This document shows positions 1-8,596 of a stretch of 64,000 nt of DNA, one piece after another (the first letter of the stretch is position 1; the number at the start of each line of letters is the position of its first letter). Under the pieces are notes generated by a model that was not told where the DNA came from, made no database searches, and was given only the letters and a program-made list of their open reading frames with translations. A program made the position numbers and the translations under genes. The stretch comes from DATCLS01 sp035296625 (GTDB taxonomy: Bacteria; Actinomycetota; Acidimicrobiia; Acidimicrobiales; VFJN01): NCBI GenBank assembly GCA_035296625.1, contig DATHAO010000001.1, positions 1-64,000 of the forward strand, written 5' to 3'.

Positions 1-1
1 C

Positions 2-535
2 ATGTTCACCGTGGAGTCGCCGCCGGCAGCGGCGGAGATGGCGCTCGCCCTCGCCGAGGGCACCCGCGACGCCGACGAGCTGTCCGACGTGCGGGTCGGC
101 CTGGCGTCGGGGAACGTGCTCGAGCGCGAGGGCGACCTCTACGGGCCGACCGTGAACCTCGCCAGCCGCATCACCGGCATCGCCTTCCCGGGCTCGATCG
201 TGGTCAGCCGGACCATGCGCAACGAGCTGCACGACGTCGCCGACTACTCCCTGCGGGCGATGCGGCCCCGCTACCTCAAGGACATCGGCCGGGTGCCGCT
301 CTACGTGCTGCGTCGGGGCGTGGCGGCCCAGAGCCGCTTCGCCGACCGCCGGCAGATCCTCCGCGACGCCACCAAGGCCCGCGTCGACGCCCCCAAGCCC
401 GGGCCTCCCACCGCGCTGGTCCCTGGGTCTCCCGCCGCCCCGGCGCCCGGGTCTCCCGCTGCCCCGGCGCCCGGGTCTCCTGCGGCCCCCGCAGATACAC
501 CGTCCCCGGCCCAACACCGCACCCCGACGCACTAA
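2..535 (+). CDS. Class III adenylate/guanylate cyclase, C-terminal fragment (5' end outside window)
   Basis: The reading frame is open to the left edge, so the true start lies outside. Residues 30-60 match the end of a class III nucleotide cyclase catalytic domain: RVGLASGNV, then GDLYGPTVNLASRI, which carries the Asn and Arg of the NxxxR transition-state pair, then FPGSIVVS. Such enzymes make cAMP or cGMP from ATP or GTP. After the domain (about residue 105) the chain becomes Pro/Ala-rich with three copies of an eight-residue GSPAAPAP-type unit and then stops. The sensory or other N-terminal part cannot be seen. Family assignment is firm; substrate is not known. Confidence 0.75.
   Translation: MFTVESPPAAAEMALALAEGTRDADELSDVRVGLASGNVLEREGDLYGPTVNLASRITGIAFPGSIVVSRTMRNELHDVADYSLRAMRPRYLKDIGRVPLYVLRRGVAAQSRFADRRQILRDATKARVDAPKPGPPTALVPGSPAAPAPGSPAAPAPGSPAAPADTPSPAQHRTPTH
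425..496 (+). repeat. Three 24-bp tandem repeats in the cyclase tail
   Basis: The unit begins GGGTCTCCCGCCGCCCCGGC and is present three times in frame, with the third copy diverged. It encodes GSPAAPAP and forms a flexible C-terminal tail. Copy number could vary by slippage. Confidence 0.8.
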
Positions 536-730
536 CCACCGTCCCTAGGCCGGCATCCGGCGCGGGCTTCGGCGCGTGCCTCTGGAATGTTGTGCAGACC
601 GTGCCGCCGGGGTCCCACGTCATCCGAAACAGTGGCCGGAGTCACGGGCGACGCCCGGCTGCACGGGCGAACGTGCCGGGGGCAGGATGGGCCGGCGCCC
701 GACCGAATGCGGCCGGCGTAGGGAGGCTTC

Positions 731-1501
731 GTGGCACGCGTCCTCGTCACCGGATCGACCCAGGGGTTGGGCCTCATGGCCGCCCGCCTACTCGCCGACG
801 ACGGCCACGCCGTGACGCTGCACGCCCGCAGCGAGGCACGGGCCGCCGACGCCCGTGAGGCCCTGCCCGGTGCCGAGGCGGTCCTCGTCGGCGACCTGGC
901 GGAGATCGCCACCGTGCGCGAGGTGGCGGGCCAGGCGAACGGGCTCGGACGCTACGACGCGGTGATCCACAACGCCGCCGTCGGCCCCCGCGAGCCGCGC
1001 CGCGTCGAGACGGCGGACGGCCTGTCCCACGTGTTCGCCGTCAACGTCCTCGCGCCGTACCTGCTCACTGCCCTGATGACGCCGCCGGACCGGCTCGTCT
1101 ACCTCAGCTCGGGGACGCATCGCAGTGGCGACACCAGCCTCGCCGACCTGCAGTGGCAGCAGCGGCGCTGGAACGGCTTCCAGGCCTACGCCGACAGCAA
1201 GCTGTGGGACGTCGTACTGGCCTTCGCCGTCGCCCGGCGCAGGCCCGGGGTCGCGTCCAACGTCGTCGAACCCGGCTGGGTGGCAACGAGGATGGGCGGC
1301 CCGGGCGCACCGGACGACCTCGCGCTGGCCCCGGTCACCCAGGCGTGGCTGGCGGTGAGCGACGATCCCGGGGCCACCGTGACCGCCCGGTACTTCTTCC
1401 ACCAGCGTCCCCGCGAGGCCCACCCCGCCGCCGCGGACCCGGCCGTGCAGGAGCGGCTGCTCGAGGCGTGCGCTGGCCTCACGGGCACCGTGCTCGGCTG
1501 A
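731..1501 (+). CDS. SDR-family NAD(P)-dependent oxidoreductase
   Basis: A 256-residue short-chain dehydrogenase/reductase. The cofactor loop TGSTQGLG is at residues 7-14, NAA at 81-83, the active-site Ser at 126-127, and the catalytic Tyr153 and Lys157 lie in YADSK. Length is usual for the family. The substrate cannot be read from sequence; the chain lacks the long C-terminal part of retinol-dehydrogenase-like members. The GTG start is preceded by GGGAGG at a good distance. It converges with the alpha-mannosidase gene, and a strong hairpin separates the two ends. Confidence 0.85.
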   Translation: MARVLVTGSTQGLGLMAARLLADDGHAVTLHARSEARAADAREALPGAEAVLVGDLAEIATVREVAGQANGLGRYDAVIHNAAVGPREPRRVETADGLSHVFAVNVLAPYLLTALMTPPDRLVYLSSGTHRSGDTSLADLQWQQRRWNGFQAYADSKLWDVVLAFAVARRRPGVASNVVEPGWVATRMGGPGAPDDLALAPVTQAWLAVSDDPGATVTARYFFHQRPREAHPAAADPAVQERLLEACAGLTGTVLG

Positions 1502-1507
1502 GATCAC

Positions 1508-1555
1508 GTTCTGGCAGCGCTCCGTTCGCCCCTCGCGTCTCTGCGCTGCCAGAAC
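1508..1555. terminator. Hairpin between convergent genes; one of two copies of the same stem
   Basis: GTTCTGGCAGCGC (1508-1520) pairs perfectly with GCGCTGCCAGAAC (1543-1555) around a 22-nt loop. It begins just after the SDR stop and ends 2 nt before the mannosidase stop, so it could end transcription from both sides. No U-tract follows. The same arms recur at 57215-57262, again just beyond the stop codon of a minus-strand gene. Confidence 0.6.
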
Positions 1556-1557
1556 CG

Positions 1558-4329
1558 TCAGGACCCGGCGAGGGCCAGCGTGGCGATCTCCCACGGCGCG
1601 AGCTCCACCGAGCCCTCGAACGGCTCGAGCGGCCGCCCGCGCAGGTCGACGCGCCAGCCGGTGCGCCCCTCCACCGTCGCCGTCGCCGGATCGGGACGGG
1701 GATTGAACACCCGCACCACCAGCGTGCGCCCCTCACGCACGACCGCGGACACCTCGGCTCCGTGCACGCTGAGGGCCGTGCCCGTTGCCCGGGGGCCGAG
1801 GCCGCCCGGCACGCCGCCGCCGCCGCCCGGCGCCCCGCCGGCACCGCCCGGCGCCCCGTCATCGCCCGCGGGCAGCGAGCCGTCGTCGATCGCCGGGTCG
1901 CCGCCGGCCACGACCAGCGGCACGAGCACGTCGTCGGCCAACGCGTACGGGTCGACGTCGTCGCCCACGGCCAGGGCGTAGCGGTACGTGACGGTGCGCT
2001 GCAGCTGCGGACCCTCGACCGCCGTGACCGGCCCCGCCGGCAGCGGCCGGGTGGGCATCGATCGCTGCGAGATCAGCCCCGTGCACCGCAGCAGCGTGAG
2101 CGCCAGCTCGTGCGCCCGGCCGCCGTGCACGTCGATCAGCTCGTACTCCGCCACGCCGTCGTGGACGACGGTGAGGCCGCCGGCCCGCACGAAGCGCGTG
2201 GACGGGTACGTCGCCAGTGGCGTCTCGGTCCGGCCGCCCTCCGCCACGAGGCCCCGTTCGACCGTGGCGAACGCGGACTCGGCCCTCGACCGCCCGGCCG
2301 CCCGGGGGAGCGGCAGGTGGGCCCGCAGCCGGTGGTCGCGGCTGCGGTTGTCGACCGTCACGGCCACCCGCACGACGGCCTCGCCGGTCCGCACGTCGAC
2401 CTCGGTGCGCACGTCGTGCGTCACCTCGCCGACCCGGCGGTCGAGGCCTTCGACGGCGGCCGGCCAGCGGTACCGGGCGGTGATGGCCACGCGGGCCCGC
2501 AACGGTCCGGACTCGACCACCGCGACGTCCACGGCGTCGGGCCGGTCGACGACAGTGTCGTCGGCCGGAGGGCACCAGTTGTAGGTGTCGCCGCAGTCGC
2601 CGCCGTCGACCAGGCGGCCCAGCCCGGCGTGTCCGTCGACGGCGAACGTCCCGTCGGACGGGTCGACCTCGACGGTGACGAGCCCGTTCGCCAGCCGCAC
2701 GAGACCGGTCCCCTCGACCACCACGGGCCGGGGCGACGGGGCGAGCTGCAGCCCGGGGCGCCAGGTGGCCCACCCGAACCCCGGCACGTCCTCGACCCTG
2801 GCCAGCACGGATACGCGTGGCCGGCGCTCGACGGTCAGGCGTAGCGGCGTGGCCTCGTCGAGGGCGGCGAGTGCCCGCCAGACGTCAGCGGTCACGAGGG
2901 GGCCGTCGCCCTGGCGACGCCGTTCGAGGACGGGCGTCCCGTCGACCGCCGCGACCGTGAAGCCCTCCACCGGGCCGAGCCAGTCGACCTGGGCGACGGC
3001 GGGCACGACCAGCGCCGCCGGCCCCTCGGCGAGCACCCGCTCGGCCGGACGGACGGCGACGAGCTGGGTGCCGGCCGGCGCCTCCTCACCCACCACCGGC
3101 ACCTCGACAAGGCCGCCCCGGGCCCGGGCCGCCGGGTTCACGACGAGCGCCTCGCCGACCATGAGGCCGGCGTCGGCGCGGGCCCGGGCGAGCGCCCGGG
3201 CGGCGAGGCCCTCGCCGATGTCGGTCGCCTCTGCGTAGCGCGACACGACGGCCTCGACCACGGTGTCGATCGAGCAGGCGCACACCGAGTCGTGGGCGGC
3301 GTCGAGGATCACGGCCCGCCACGCCTCGTCCAGCAGCGATCCCGGCCAGCCCTCGGCCGGCAGGTAGAGGGCCGACAGGGGCTCGGCGAGGCGCTCGAGC
3401 GCCCGCTCGGCCCGGGCGGCGGCCTGGCGTACGTCGACCCGGTTTGACGTGACGCCCATCAGGAGGTTGGCGCGGGCGCCGGACCGCAGCTCGCCGGTCC
3501 AGGTGGCGAGCCCGTCAGTCGGGGCGCTCGCGAGGTGCTCGGCCAGGGAGGTGACGCGCACGTCGAGGTCGTCGCCGAGGGCGTCGGCCTCGGCGACGAC
3601 CCGGCCCAGCCAGGGCTTGGGGGCCTGGTGGTCGGTGCCGTTCATCCACAGGATCGGGCCGTCGAGCAGCCCGTCCCAGCGCTCGGCGAAGCCGGCGATC
3701 TGGCGGGCGAGCGCCTTGGCGTCGGCCGGCAGCGCCGAGCCGTTGCCGTAGCCGTCGGGCATGTACTCCGCCCGGACCGTCGTGCCGTCGGGCGCGCGCC
3801 ACCAGAACGCGCTGCGGGCGACCGCGGCGGGCACGCCGCGCCACACGACGGCGTGGTCGAAACCGAAGCCGCGCAGGATCTGGGGCATCTGCGCCACGTG
3901 GCCGAACATGTCGGGCAGGTAGCCGACCGACATGGCCCCGCCGAACCGGTCGCCGGTGCGCAGGCCGAGCTGCAGGTCGCGGATCAGCGTCTCGCCCGAG
4001 ACGAGGAACTCGTCGGGCAGCGTGTACCAGGGGCCCACGGCGATGCGGCCGCTGCCCACGAGGCGCCGCAGCCGGTCCTCCGCCTCGGGGCGCACCGCCA
4101 GGTAGTCGTCGACGACGGCGAGCTGACCGTCGAGCAGGAAGCGGGCGTAGGAGGGGTCGCCCTCCATGCGGGGGAGCAGGTCGTCGAGCAGGTCGACGAG
4201 CCGCAGGCGGAACGACTGGAACGAGGCGTACCACTCGCGGTCCCAGTGGGTGTGGGGCACCACGTGCACGACCCGGGGGCCATCCGGACCTGCGGTTCCT
4301 TCGCCGTGTCGCTCCGTGCCAGCGTCCAT
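1558..4329 (-). CDS. Glycoside hydrolase family 38 alpha-mannosidase
   Basis: About 923 residues, normal for bacterial GH38 enzymes of the MngB/alpha-mannosidase type. The zinc site motif HTHWDREWY lies at residues 26-34 (His26, Asp30), the nucleophile motif LPDMFGH near residue 138 (Asp140), and a later histidine in DAAHDSVCACS matches the helical-bundle region. The C-terminal half is beta-rich and includes a Gly/Pro-rich stretch. No signal peptide is seen, so it is probably cytoplasmic and trims alpha-mannosides or mannosylglycerate-like compounds. The ATG at 4329 is preferred because GAGGTGG stands 5 nt upstream; a GTG 18 nt earlier is the alternative. The sugar ABC operon lies downstream of the next gene. 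Confidence 0.88.
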   Translation of the reverse strand: MDAGTERHGEGTAGPDGPRVVHVVPHTHWDREWYASFQSFRLRLVDLLDDLLPRMEGDPSYARFLLDGQLAVVDDYLAVRPEAEDRLRRLVGSGRIAVGPWYTLPDEFLVSGETLIRDLQLGLRTGDRFGGAMSVGYLPDMFGHVAQMPQILRGFGFDHAVVWRGVPAAVARSAFWWRAPDGTTVRAEYMPDGYGNGSALPADAKALARQIAGFAERWDGLLDGPILWMNGTDHQAPKPWLGRVVAEADALGDDLDVRVTSLAEHLASAPTDGLATWTGELRSGARANLLMGVTSNRVDVRQAAARAERALERLAEPLSALYLPAEGWPGSLLDEAWRAVILDAAHDSVCACSIDTVVEAVVSRYAEATDIGEGLAARALARARADAGLMVGEALVVNPAARARGGLVEVPVVGEEAPAGTQLVAVRPAERVLAEGPAALVVPAVAQVDWLGPVEGFTVAAVDGTPVLERRRQGDGPLVTADVWRALAALDEATPLRLTVERRPRVSVLARVEDVPGFGWATWRPGLQLAPSPRPVVVEGTGLVRLANGLVTVEVDPSDGTFAVDGHAGLGRLVDGGDCGDTYNWCPPADDTVVDRPDAVDVAVVESGPLRARVAITARYRWPAAVEGLDRRVGEVTHDVRTEVDVRTGEAVVRVAVTVDNRSRDHRLRAHLPLPRAAGRSRAESAFATVERGLVAEGGRTETPLATYPSTRFVRAGGLTVVHDGVAEYELIDVHGGRAHELALTLLRCTGLISQRSMPTRPLPAGPVTAVEGPQLQRTVTYRYALAVGDDVDPYALADDVLVPLVVAGGDPAIDDGSLPAGDDGAPGGAGGAPGGGGGVPGGLGPRATGTALSVHGAEVSAVVREGRTLVVRVFNPRPDPATATVEGRTGWRVDLRGRPLEPFEGSVELAPWEIATLALAGS

Positions 4330-4615
4330 CGGGCCACCTCGGTCCACAGCCGGTCCTCAGCGCCCTGCGTAGGACGCCGTCAACGATGCTCCGCGCCCCT
4401 CATCCTGGCGGATCAGGGGCGCATAGGTGCGCAGCACGGTTGGCATCTGGCCGTCGACCCATTGCTGAGCCGGCGAACGGCGTGGACATCCTGCCGGTCC
4501 GTTGCCGCAGCCGGTGGTGCTTCGGCGGCTCGACATGGCGATCCTCCGTGACCTCGGCAGCGGGACCGGCTCCGCGCCGACCCTCACCGGTGTTCCGGGC
4601 TGGGATGCTGGCTGC

Positions 4616-5194
4616 GTGGGCCGGCGCACCATCGAGACCGATCCACCGCGCGTCGTCCGGGTTCATCCCAGCGTCACCGTGGGCCGGTCCACGATCGCGG
4701 GCGACGGGCTGTTCGCACGGGACCACCTCTGCGTCGGCACGATCGTGCTTCGGCTCGGCGGCCGTCTCGTGTCCTCCACCGAGCTGGCCGCGCTCCTCGA
4801 GGCGGCGACGGCCGACGCCGGGACGGGTTATGTCGACACCATCACCGTCTACGAGGATCGCCACCTCGTCCTGCCACCGCGGACCCTCGCCCACTGGTGC
4901 AACCACAGCTGTGACCCGAACCTCTGGCACGTCGGCCCCTACGAGATCGCGGCCCGGAAGGCAATCAGACCCGGGGAGGAGCTAACCGTGGACTACGGCA
5001 CCCATTCGGGCGCGCCGGGCTTCCGGATGCGGTGCTCCTGCGGCTCGGCCGGGTGCCGTCGTGAGATCTCCGGCGACGACTGGCGACGGCCGGGGCTTCA
5101 GGAGCGATACGGCGGCCACTGGACCCCGGCCCTCCAGTGCCGGATCGACCGCATGACGACGCCCCGGAACGCGGGATCCGACCCCGTGGCCTAG
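4616..5194 (+). CDS. SET-domain protein, possible lysine methyltransferase
   Basis: 192 residues from the GTG at 4616. A SET fold is visible: a start like GRSTIAGDGLFA, then HWCNHSCDPNLW (the NHSCxPN core that binds S-adenosylmethionine), then RKAIRPGEELTVDYGT, and a post-SET Cys cluster RMRCSCGSAGC. Bacterial SET proteins of this size are protein methyltransferases of unknown target. The start is supported by a NAnnnT-type hexamer (GATGCT) 6 nt upstream; in-frame ATG 4535 and TTG 4502 are alternatives that would add a poorly conserved leader. The gene diverges from the mannosidase. Confidence 0.75.
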   Translation: MGRRTIETDPPRVVRVHPSVTVGRSTIAGDGLFARDHLCVGTIVLRLGGRLVSSTELAALLEAATADAGTGYVDTITVYEDRHLVLPPRTLAHWCNHSCDPNLWHVGPYEIAARKAIRPGEELTVDYGTHSGAPGFRMRCSCGSAGCRREISGDDWRRPGLQERYGGHWTPALQCRIDRMTTPRNAGSDPVA

Positions 5195-5321
5195 GAACCC
5201 ACCGACCGCCTGGCGACACGGGGAACGGCCAAGTGGCCGGCCGCCCTACGCCTCGTCGTCCGTCGCGAGGTCAGCCGGTTCGATGTCGATGGTCATGCAT
5301 GACCTGTCTATGTGGCGGGGC

Positions 5322-6542
5322 TCAGGCGCGTCCGGCGGCCTGGCGTCCCCGCCGGCTGACGGCGTCGATCGAGGCGGCCACGAGCAGGACGGCGCCGGTC
5401 ACCATGAACTTCACGTCGGACTCCTGGCCGAGCAGGTTCATGCCGTTGGCGATCGAGCCGATGACGAGCGCACCGAGCAGGGCCGACCACGCCGAGCCCC
5501 GCCCGCCGAAGAGGGAGGTGCCGCCGATCACGGCTGCGGCGATCGCGTTGAGCAGGATGTCGCCGCCGCCCGAGGATTGATTGACTGCCAGCAGCCGCGA
5601 GGCGCCGAGGATGCCGCCGGCCGCCGCCATGGTGGAGGCGAGGATGAACACGATGGTCCGCACCCGGTCGACCTTGATGCCGGCCCGCCGGGCCGCCTCG
5701 ACATTGCCGCCCACGGCGAACACGTGCCGGCCGAACACCGTGCGCCGGGTGAGGAAGTCGAAGATCACCACGAAGCCCACGAAGATGAGCACGGCGAGGG
5801 GCACGCCCCGGTCGTCGTTGAACACCGCGACCGCCGCCGTCGTGCCCACCGCGACCACGGCCAGCTTCAGCAGGTCGTCGCGTAGCGGGACGCCGACGAG
5901 GCCGGCGGCCCTGGCCCGCCGCTGGCGCAGCACCACGACCAGCGCCGTCATCGCGATGATGACGCCCGCGATCGCCCAGCCCACGCCCTCGGAGAAGAAC
6001 GTGCCGGCCAGGTCGGTGATCGTCTCGTCGGTCAGGTTGACCGTGCCTGTGCTGCCCAGCACGCGTAGCAGCGCGCCCTGCCATGCCAGGAACCCGGCGA
6101 GCGTCACCACGAACGACGGCACCCGGAGCTTGGCCACCCACAGCCCCTGGACCAGGCCGACCACCGCGCCGACGGCCAGGCCGGCGAGGATCGCCCACAC
6201 GGCCGGCCATCCGTGGCGCACGTTGAGCACGGCCATGGTGGCGCCGGCCAAGCCGCTGAGGGCGCCGACCGACAGGTCGATCTCGCCGAGCAGCAGGACG
6301 ACCACGACGCCGATCGAGATCATGCCGGACGCCGCGATCTGCAGCATGAGGTTCGTGAGGTTGCCCGACGACAGGAACGCGTCGTTGGCCGACTGGAAAT
6401 AGATCCAGACGGCGACCAGGCCGAGCACGACGGGCAGGCTCCCCAGCTCGCCCTGGGCGAGGCGGCGACGGAAGTCGCGCAGCAGCCCGGCCAGCCCCGG
6501 CTGCGCCTGCACGAGGCGGGGATCGATCTCGCTGACGGTCAT
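5322..6542 (-). CDS. xylH: Sugar ABC transporter permease, XylH type
   Basis: A 406-residue membrane protein with about ten hydrophobic segments and the branched-chain/ribose/xylose permease signature GEIDLSVGALSGLAG near residue 90. It forms the membrane channel of a monosaccharide importer with the two genes upstream. Its ATG overlaps the stop of xylG by 4 nt (ATGA), so the two are translationally coupled. Last gene of the minus-strand cluster beginning near 12850. Xylose is the usual substrate of the closest named family, but another pentose or hexose is possible. Confidence 0.85.
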   Translation of the reverse strand: MTVSEIDPRLVQAQPGLAGLLRDFRRRLAQGELGSLPVVLGLVAVWIYFQSANDAFLSSGNLTNLMLQIAASGMISIGVVVVLLLGEIDLSVGALSGLAGATMAVLNVRHGWPAVWAILAGLAVGAVVGLVQGLWVAKLRVPSFVVTLAGFLAWQGALLRVLGSTGTVNLTDETITDLAGTFFSEGVGWAIAGVIIAMTALVVVLRQRRARAAGLVGVPLRDDLLKLAVVAVGTTAAVAVFNDDRGVPLAVLIFVGFVVIFDFLTRRTVFGRHVFAVGGNVEAARRAGIKVDRVRTIVFILASTMAAAGGILGASRLLAVNQSSGGGDILLNAIAAAVIGGTSLFGGRGSAWSALLGALVIGSIANGMNLLGQESDVKFMVTGAVLLVAASIDAVSRRGRQAAGRA

Positions 6543-7327
6543 GACGCCTCCGTTGCGTAGGTCGAGTGGACCTCCTCGTGGCGGGCGCCGGTGATGGCGG
6601 CCACCACTTCCTCGGCCGTCGTGTCCGCCGTCGTGAACGACGCCACCCGCTTCCCGAGCCGGAGCACGACGATGCGGTCGGCAACAGCGAACACGTCGAC
6701 CAGGTTGTGGCTGATGATGATCACGCCGTGGCCCTCTTCGCGCAGCAGCTTGATGAGGTCGAGCACCTGCTGGGTCTGGGCCACGCCGAGCGCGGCGGTG
6801 GGCTCGTCGAGGATGACGACCTTGGGATCACCCATCGTCGCCCGGGCCACGGCGATCGACTGGCGCTGCCCGCCCGACAGCGAGGCCACCTCGGTCCGGA
6901 CGCTGGGGATGCTGACCGACAGGCGCTCGAGCAGGCCGAGAGCCTTGTGCTCCATGTCGACCTCGTCGAGCACCCGCAGGTTGCGCCCGACACCACGCGA
7001 CCGCTCGCGGCCCAGGAAGAGGTTGGCGACCACGTCGAGGTTGTCGCTCAGGGCCAGGTCCTGGTACACGGTCGCGATGCCGAGGGCGGTCGCCGCCTGA
7101 GGGCTCGTGATGGTCACCCGCTCGCCCTCGAACAGGATCGTCCCGGCGTCCGCTGGGTTCGTCCCGGCGATGACCTTGACCAGCGTCGACTTCCCGGCAC
7201 CGTTGTCCCCCACGAGGGCGACCACCTCTCCGGCGTCGACCTCGAAGTCGACGCCGGAGAGGGCCTGGACGGCACCGAACCGCTTGCTGACCCCGCGGAG
7301 GGCAAGCAGGGGGGTGCCGTCGCTCAC
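6539..7327 (-). CDS. xylG: Sugar ABC transporter ATP-binding protein, single ABC domain
   Basis: 262 residues. Walker A GDNGAGKST at 40-48, Q-loop VYQDLALS, signature LSGGQRQS, Walker B VVILDEPTAAL and a switch His in IIISHNL are all intact. Classical XylG/RbsA proteins have two fused ABC domains of about 500 residues; this one has a single domain, as in FrcA-like actinobacterial systems. The GTG start overlaps the stop of xylF (GTGA) and its own stop overlaps the start of xylH, giving a tight three-gene unit. The fusion kinase at 9294-12563 carries a close relative of this domain. Confidence 0.88.
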   Translation of the reverse strand: MSDGTPLLALRGVSKRFGAVQALSGVDFEVDAGEVVALVGDNGAGKSTLVKVIAGTNPADAGTILFEGERVTITSPQAATALGIATVYQDLALSDNLDVVANLFLGRERSRGVGRNLRVLDEVDMEHKALGLLERLSVSIPSVRTEVASLSGGQRQSIAVARATMGDPKVVILDEPTAALGVAQTQQVLDLIKLLREEGHGVIIISHNLVDVFAVADRIVVLRLGKRVASFTTADTTAEEVVAAITGARHEEVHSTYATEAS

Positions 7328-8442
7328 TCGATGCCGGCCTCGTCGCAGGCGGCCTGGAAGTCGCCCTCGCAGATCTCGTCGACCGACCAGTACTCGTCGG
7401 CGACGACCGTGTCCTTCACGTTCTCGGCAGTGACGCTGACCGGATCGAAGATCATCGACGGGATCTCGGCCTCGCCGTTGTCGACCTGCTGGTTGACCTG
7501 GTCCTCGGGCGGGTCCTCGCCGCGGGCGAGGGCGATGGCGACCTCGGCCGCGATCTCCGCCTCCGGCTTGGTCGCCTTGTAGACGGTCATGTACTGCTCG
7601 CCGGCGAGGATGCGCTGGATGCCGGCCAGCTCGGCGTCCTGCCCCGTGACCGGGGGCAGCGGGTCGACGCCCGCCGACTTCATGGCGGCGATGGCGCCGC
7701 CGGCCGTGCCGTCGTTGGCGGCGTAGACGCCGATGAACCCGTCGGCGCCGAGGCGGGTGATCGCCTGCTCCATCTCGCTCTGGGCCTCGTCGGGGCTCCA
7801 TTCGGGCGTGTCGTACTCGGCGCCGATCTCGTAGGAGCTCTCGTCGACGACCGAGTGCGCCCCCTCCTTGAACAGGGTGGCGTTGTTGTCGGTCGGCGCC
7901 CCGTTGATCATCACGATCGAGCCGCTGTCGTCGCCGTCCTCGGCGAGCTTGTCGGTGAGGGCGGTGGCCTGCAGGTTGCCGACCTTCTCGTTGTCGTAGC
8001 TGATGTAGTAGTCGATCGGCGCGTCGGTGATGAGGCGGTCGTAGCTGATCACCGGCACGTCGCGCTGCTCGGCCTGGGTCACGATCGAGGCCGCCGAGGC
8101 ACTGTCGACCGGGTCGAGCACGAGGACCTGCGCCCCGTTCGTGAGCGCCGCCTCGGCCTGCGACTGCTGCTCGGCGGCGTCCTGGTCGGCGTTGCTGTAG
8201 ATGATCTCGCAGTCGGGGCAGAGCTCTTCGACCTTGGCCTCGAACAGGGGCCGGTCCTGGGTCTCGTAGCGAGCGGTCTTCGTCTCCGGCAGCAACAGGG
8301 CGACCTTCACCGCCTCACCGCCCTCGCCGCCGGTGGACGTGTCGTCGTCATCGTCGTCCCCGCCACAGCCGGCGGCGGCCGTGATGAGCATCAGGGCGAC
8401 CAGCGGCACGATCGCGCGCTTTGTCCGGCGGATCTCGAACAT
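7324..8442 (-). CDS. xylF: Sugar-binding lipoprotein of ABC transporter, XylF type
   Basis: 372 residues. The N-terminus is a lipoprotein signal: basic start, hydrophobic stretch, then a lipobox ending in AAGCGG followed by an Asp-rich linker. The rest is a periplasmic-binding-protein fold of the xylose/ChvE group (VLDPVDSASA, VISYDRLI, YISYDNEKVGNLQ, TGQDAE). It captures sugar outside the membrane for XylGH. ATG 8442 is chosen because GAGGGGG lies 6 nt upstream; an in-frame start at 8475 would add 11 residues. First gene of the transporter operon, with repeated regulatory motifs in its 154-nt leader region. Confidence 0.88.
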   Translation of the reverse strand: MFEIRRTKRAIVPLVALMLITAAAGCGGDDDDDDTSTGGEGGEAVKVALLLPETKTARYETQDRPLFEAKVEELCPDCEIIYSNADQDAAEQQSQAEAALTNGAQVLVLDPVDSASAASIVTQAEQRDVPVISYDRLITDAPIDYYISYDNEKVGNLQATALTDKLAEDGDDSGSIVMINGAPTDNNATLFKEGAHSVVDESSYEIGAEYDTPEWSPDEAQSEMEQAITRLGADGFIGVYAANDGTAGGAIAAMKSAGVDPLPPVTGQDAELAGIQRILAGEQYMTVYKATKPEAEIAAEVAIALARGEDPPEDQVNQQVDNGEAEIPSMIFDPVSVTAENVKDTVVADEYWSVDEICEGDFQAACDEAGIE

Positions 8443-8473
8443 GGATTTCCCCCTCGGGTTCGGAATCTCCGTC

Positions 8474-8540
8474 ACCGTACGGACGGACCCGTGAACGAGG
8501 TATCAACATCGGCGCGGGGACGTGAACGAGTTGTGAACGA
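8474..8540 (-). promoter_or_regulatory. xylF promoter with three GTTCAC repeats (PHO-box-like)
   Basis: On the plus strand GTGAACGA occurs at 8491-8498, 8522-8529 and 8533-8540. The last two are 11 bp apart and the first is 31 bp away, so all three face one side of the helix. Read toward xylF they are TCGTTCAC repeats. The nearest ends 11 bp before a TACGGT hexamer (8479-8474) that could be the -10 element. OmpR-family regulators bind such 11-bp direct repeats, and GTTCAC is the core of the Streptomyces PhoP and mycobacterial RegX3 sites. The next gene upstream encodes such a regulator. Confidence 0.55.
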
Positions 8541-8596
8541 CGGTGGTGCCCGGGCGGTGTGGCGCTCCCCGCCGGGTCAGGCGTCGAGGAGCCCTC

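Noticed and set aside
5283..5885. Acidic/His-rich open frame antisense to xylH
   Set aside because: Mirror image of codons for membrane helices; no start signal.
5322..8442. Firm naming of the transporter substrate as xylose
   Set aside because: XylF/G/H similarity is clear, but no xylose isomerase or xylulokinase gene is in the window, so the sugar stays open.
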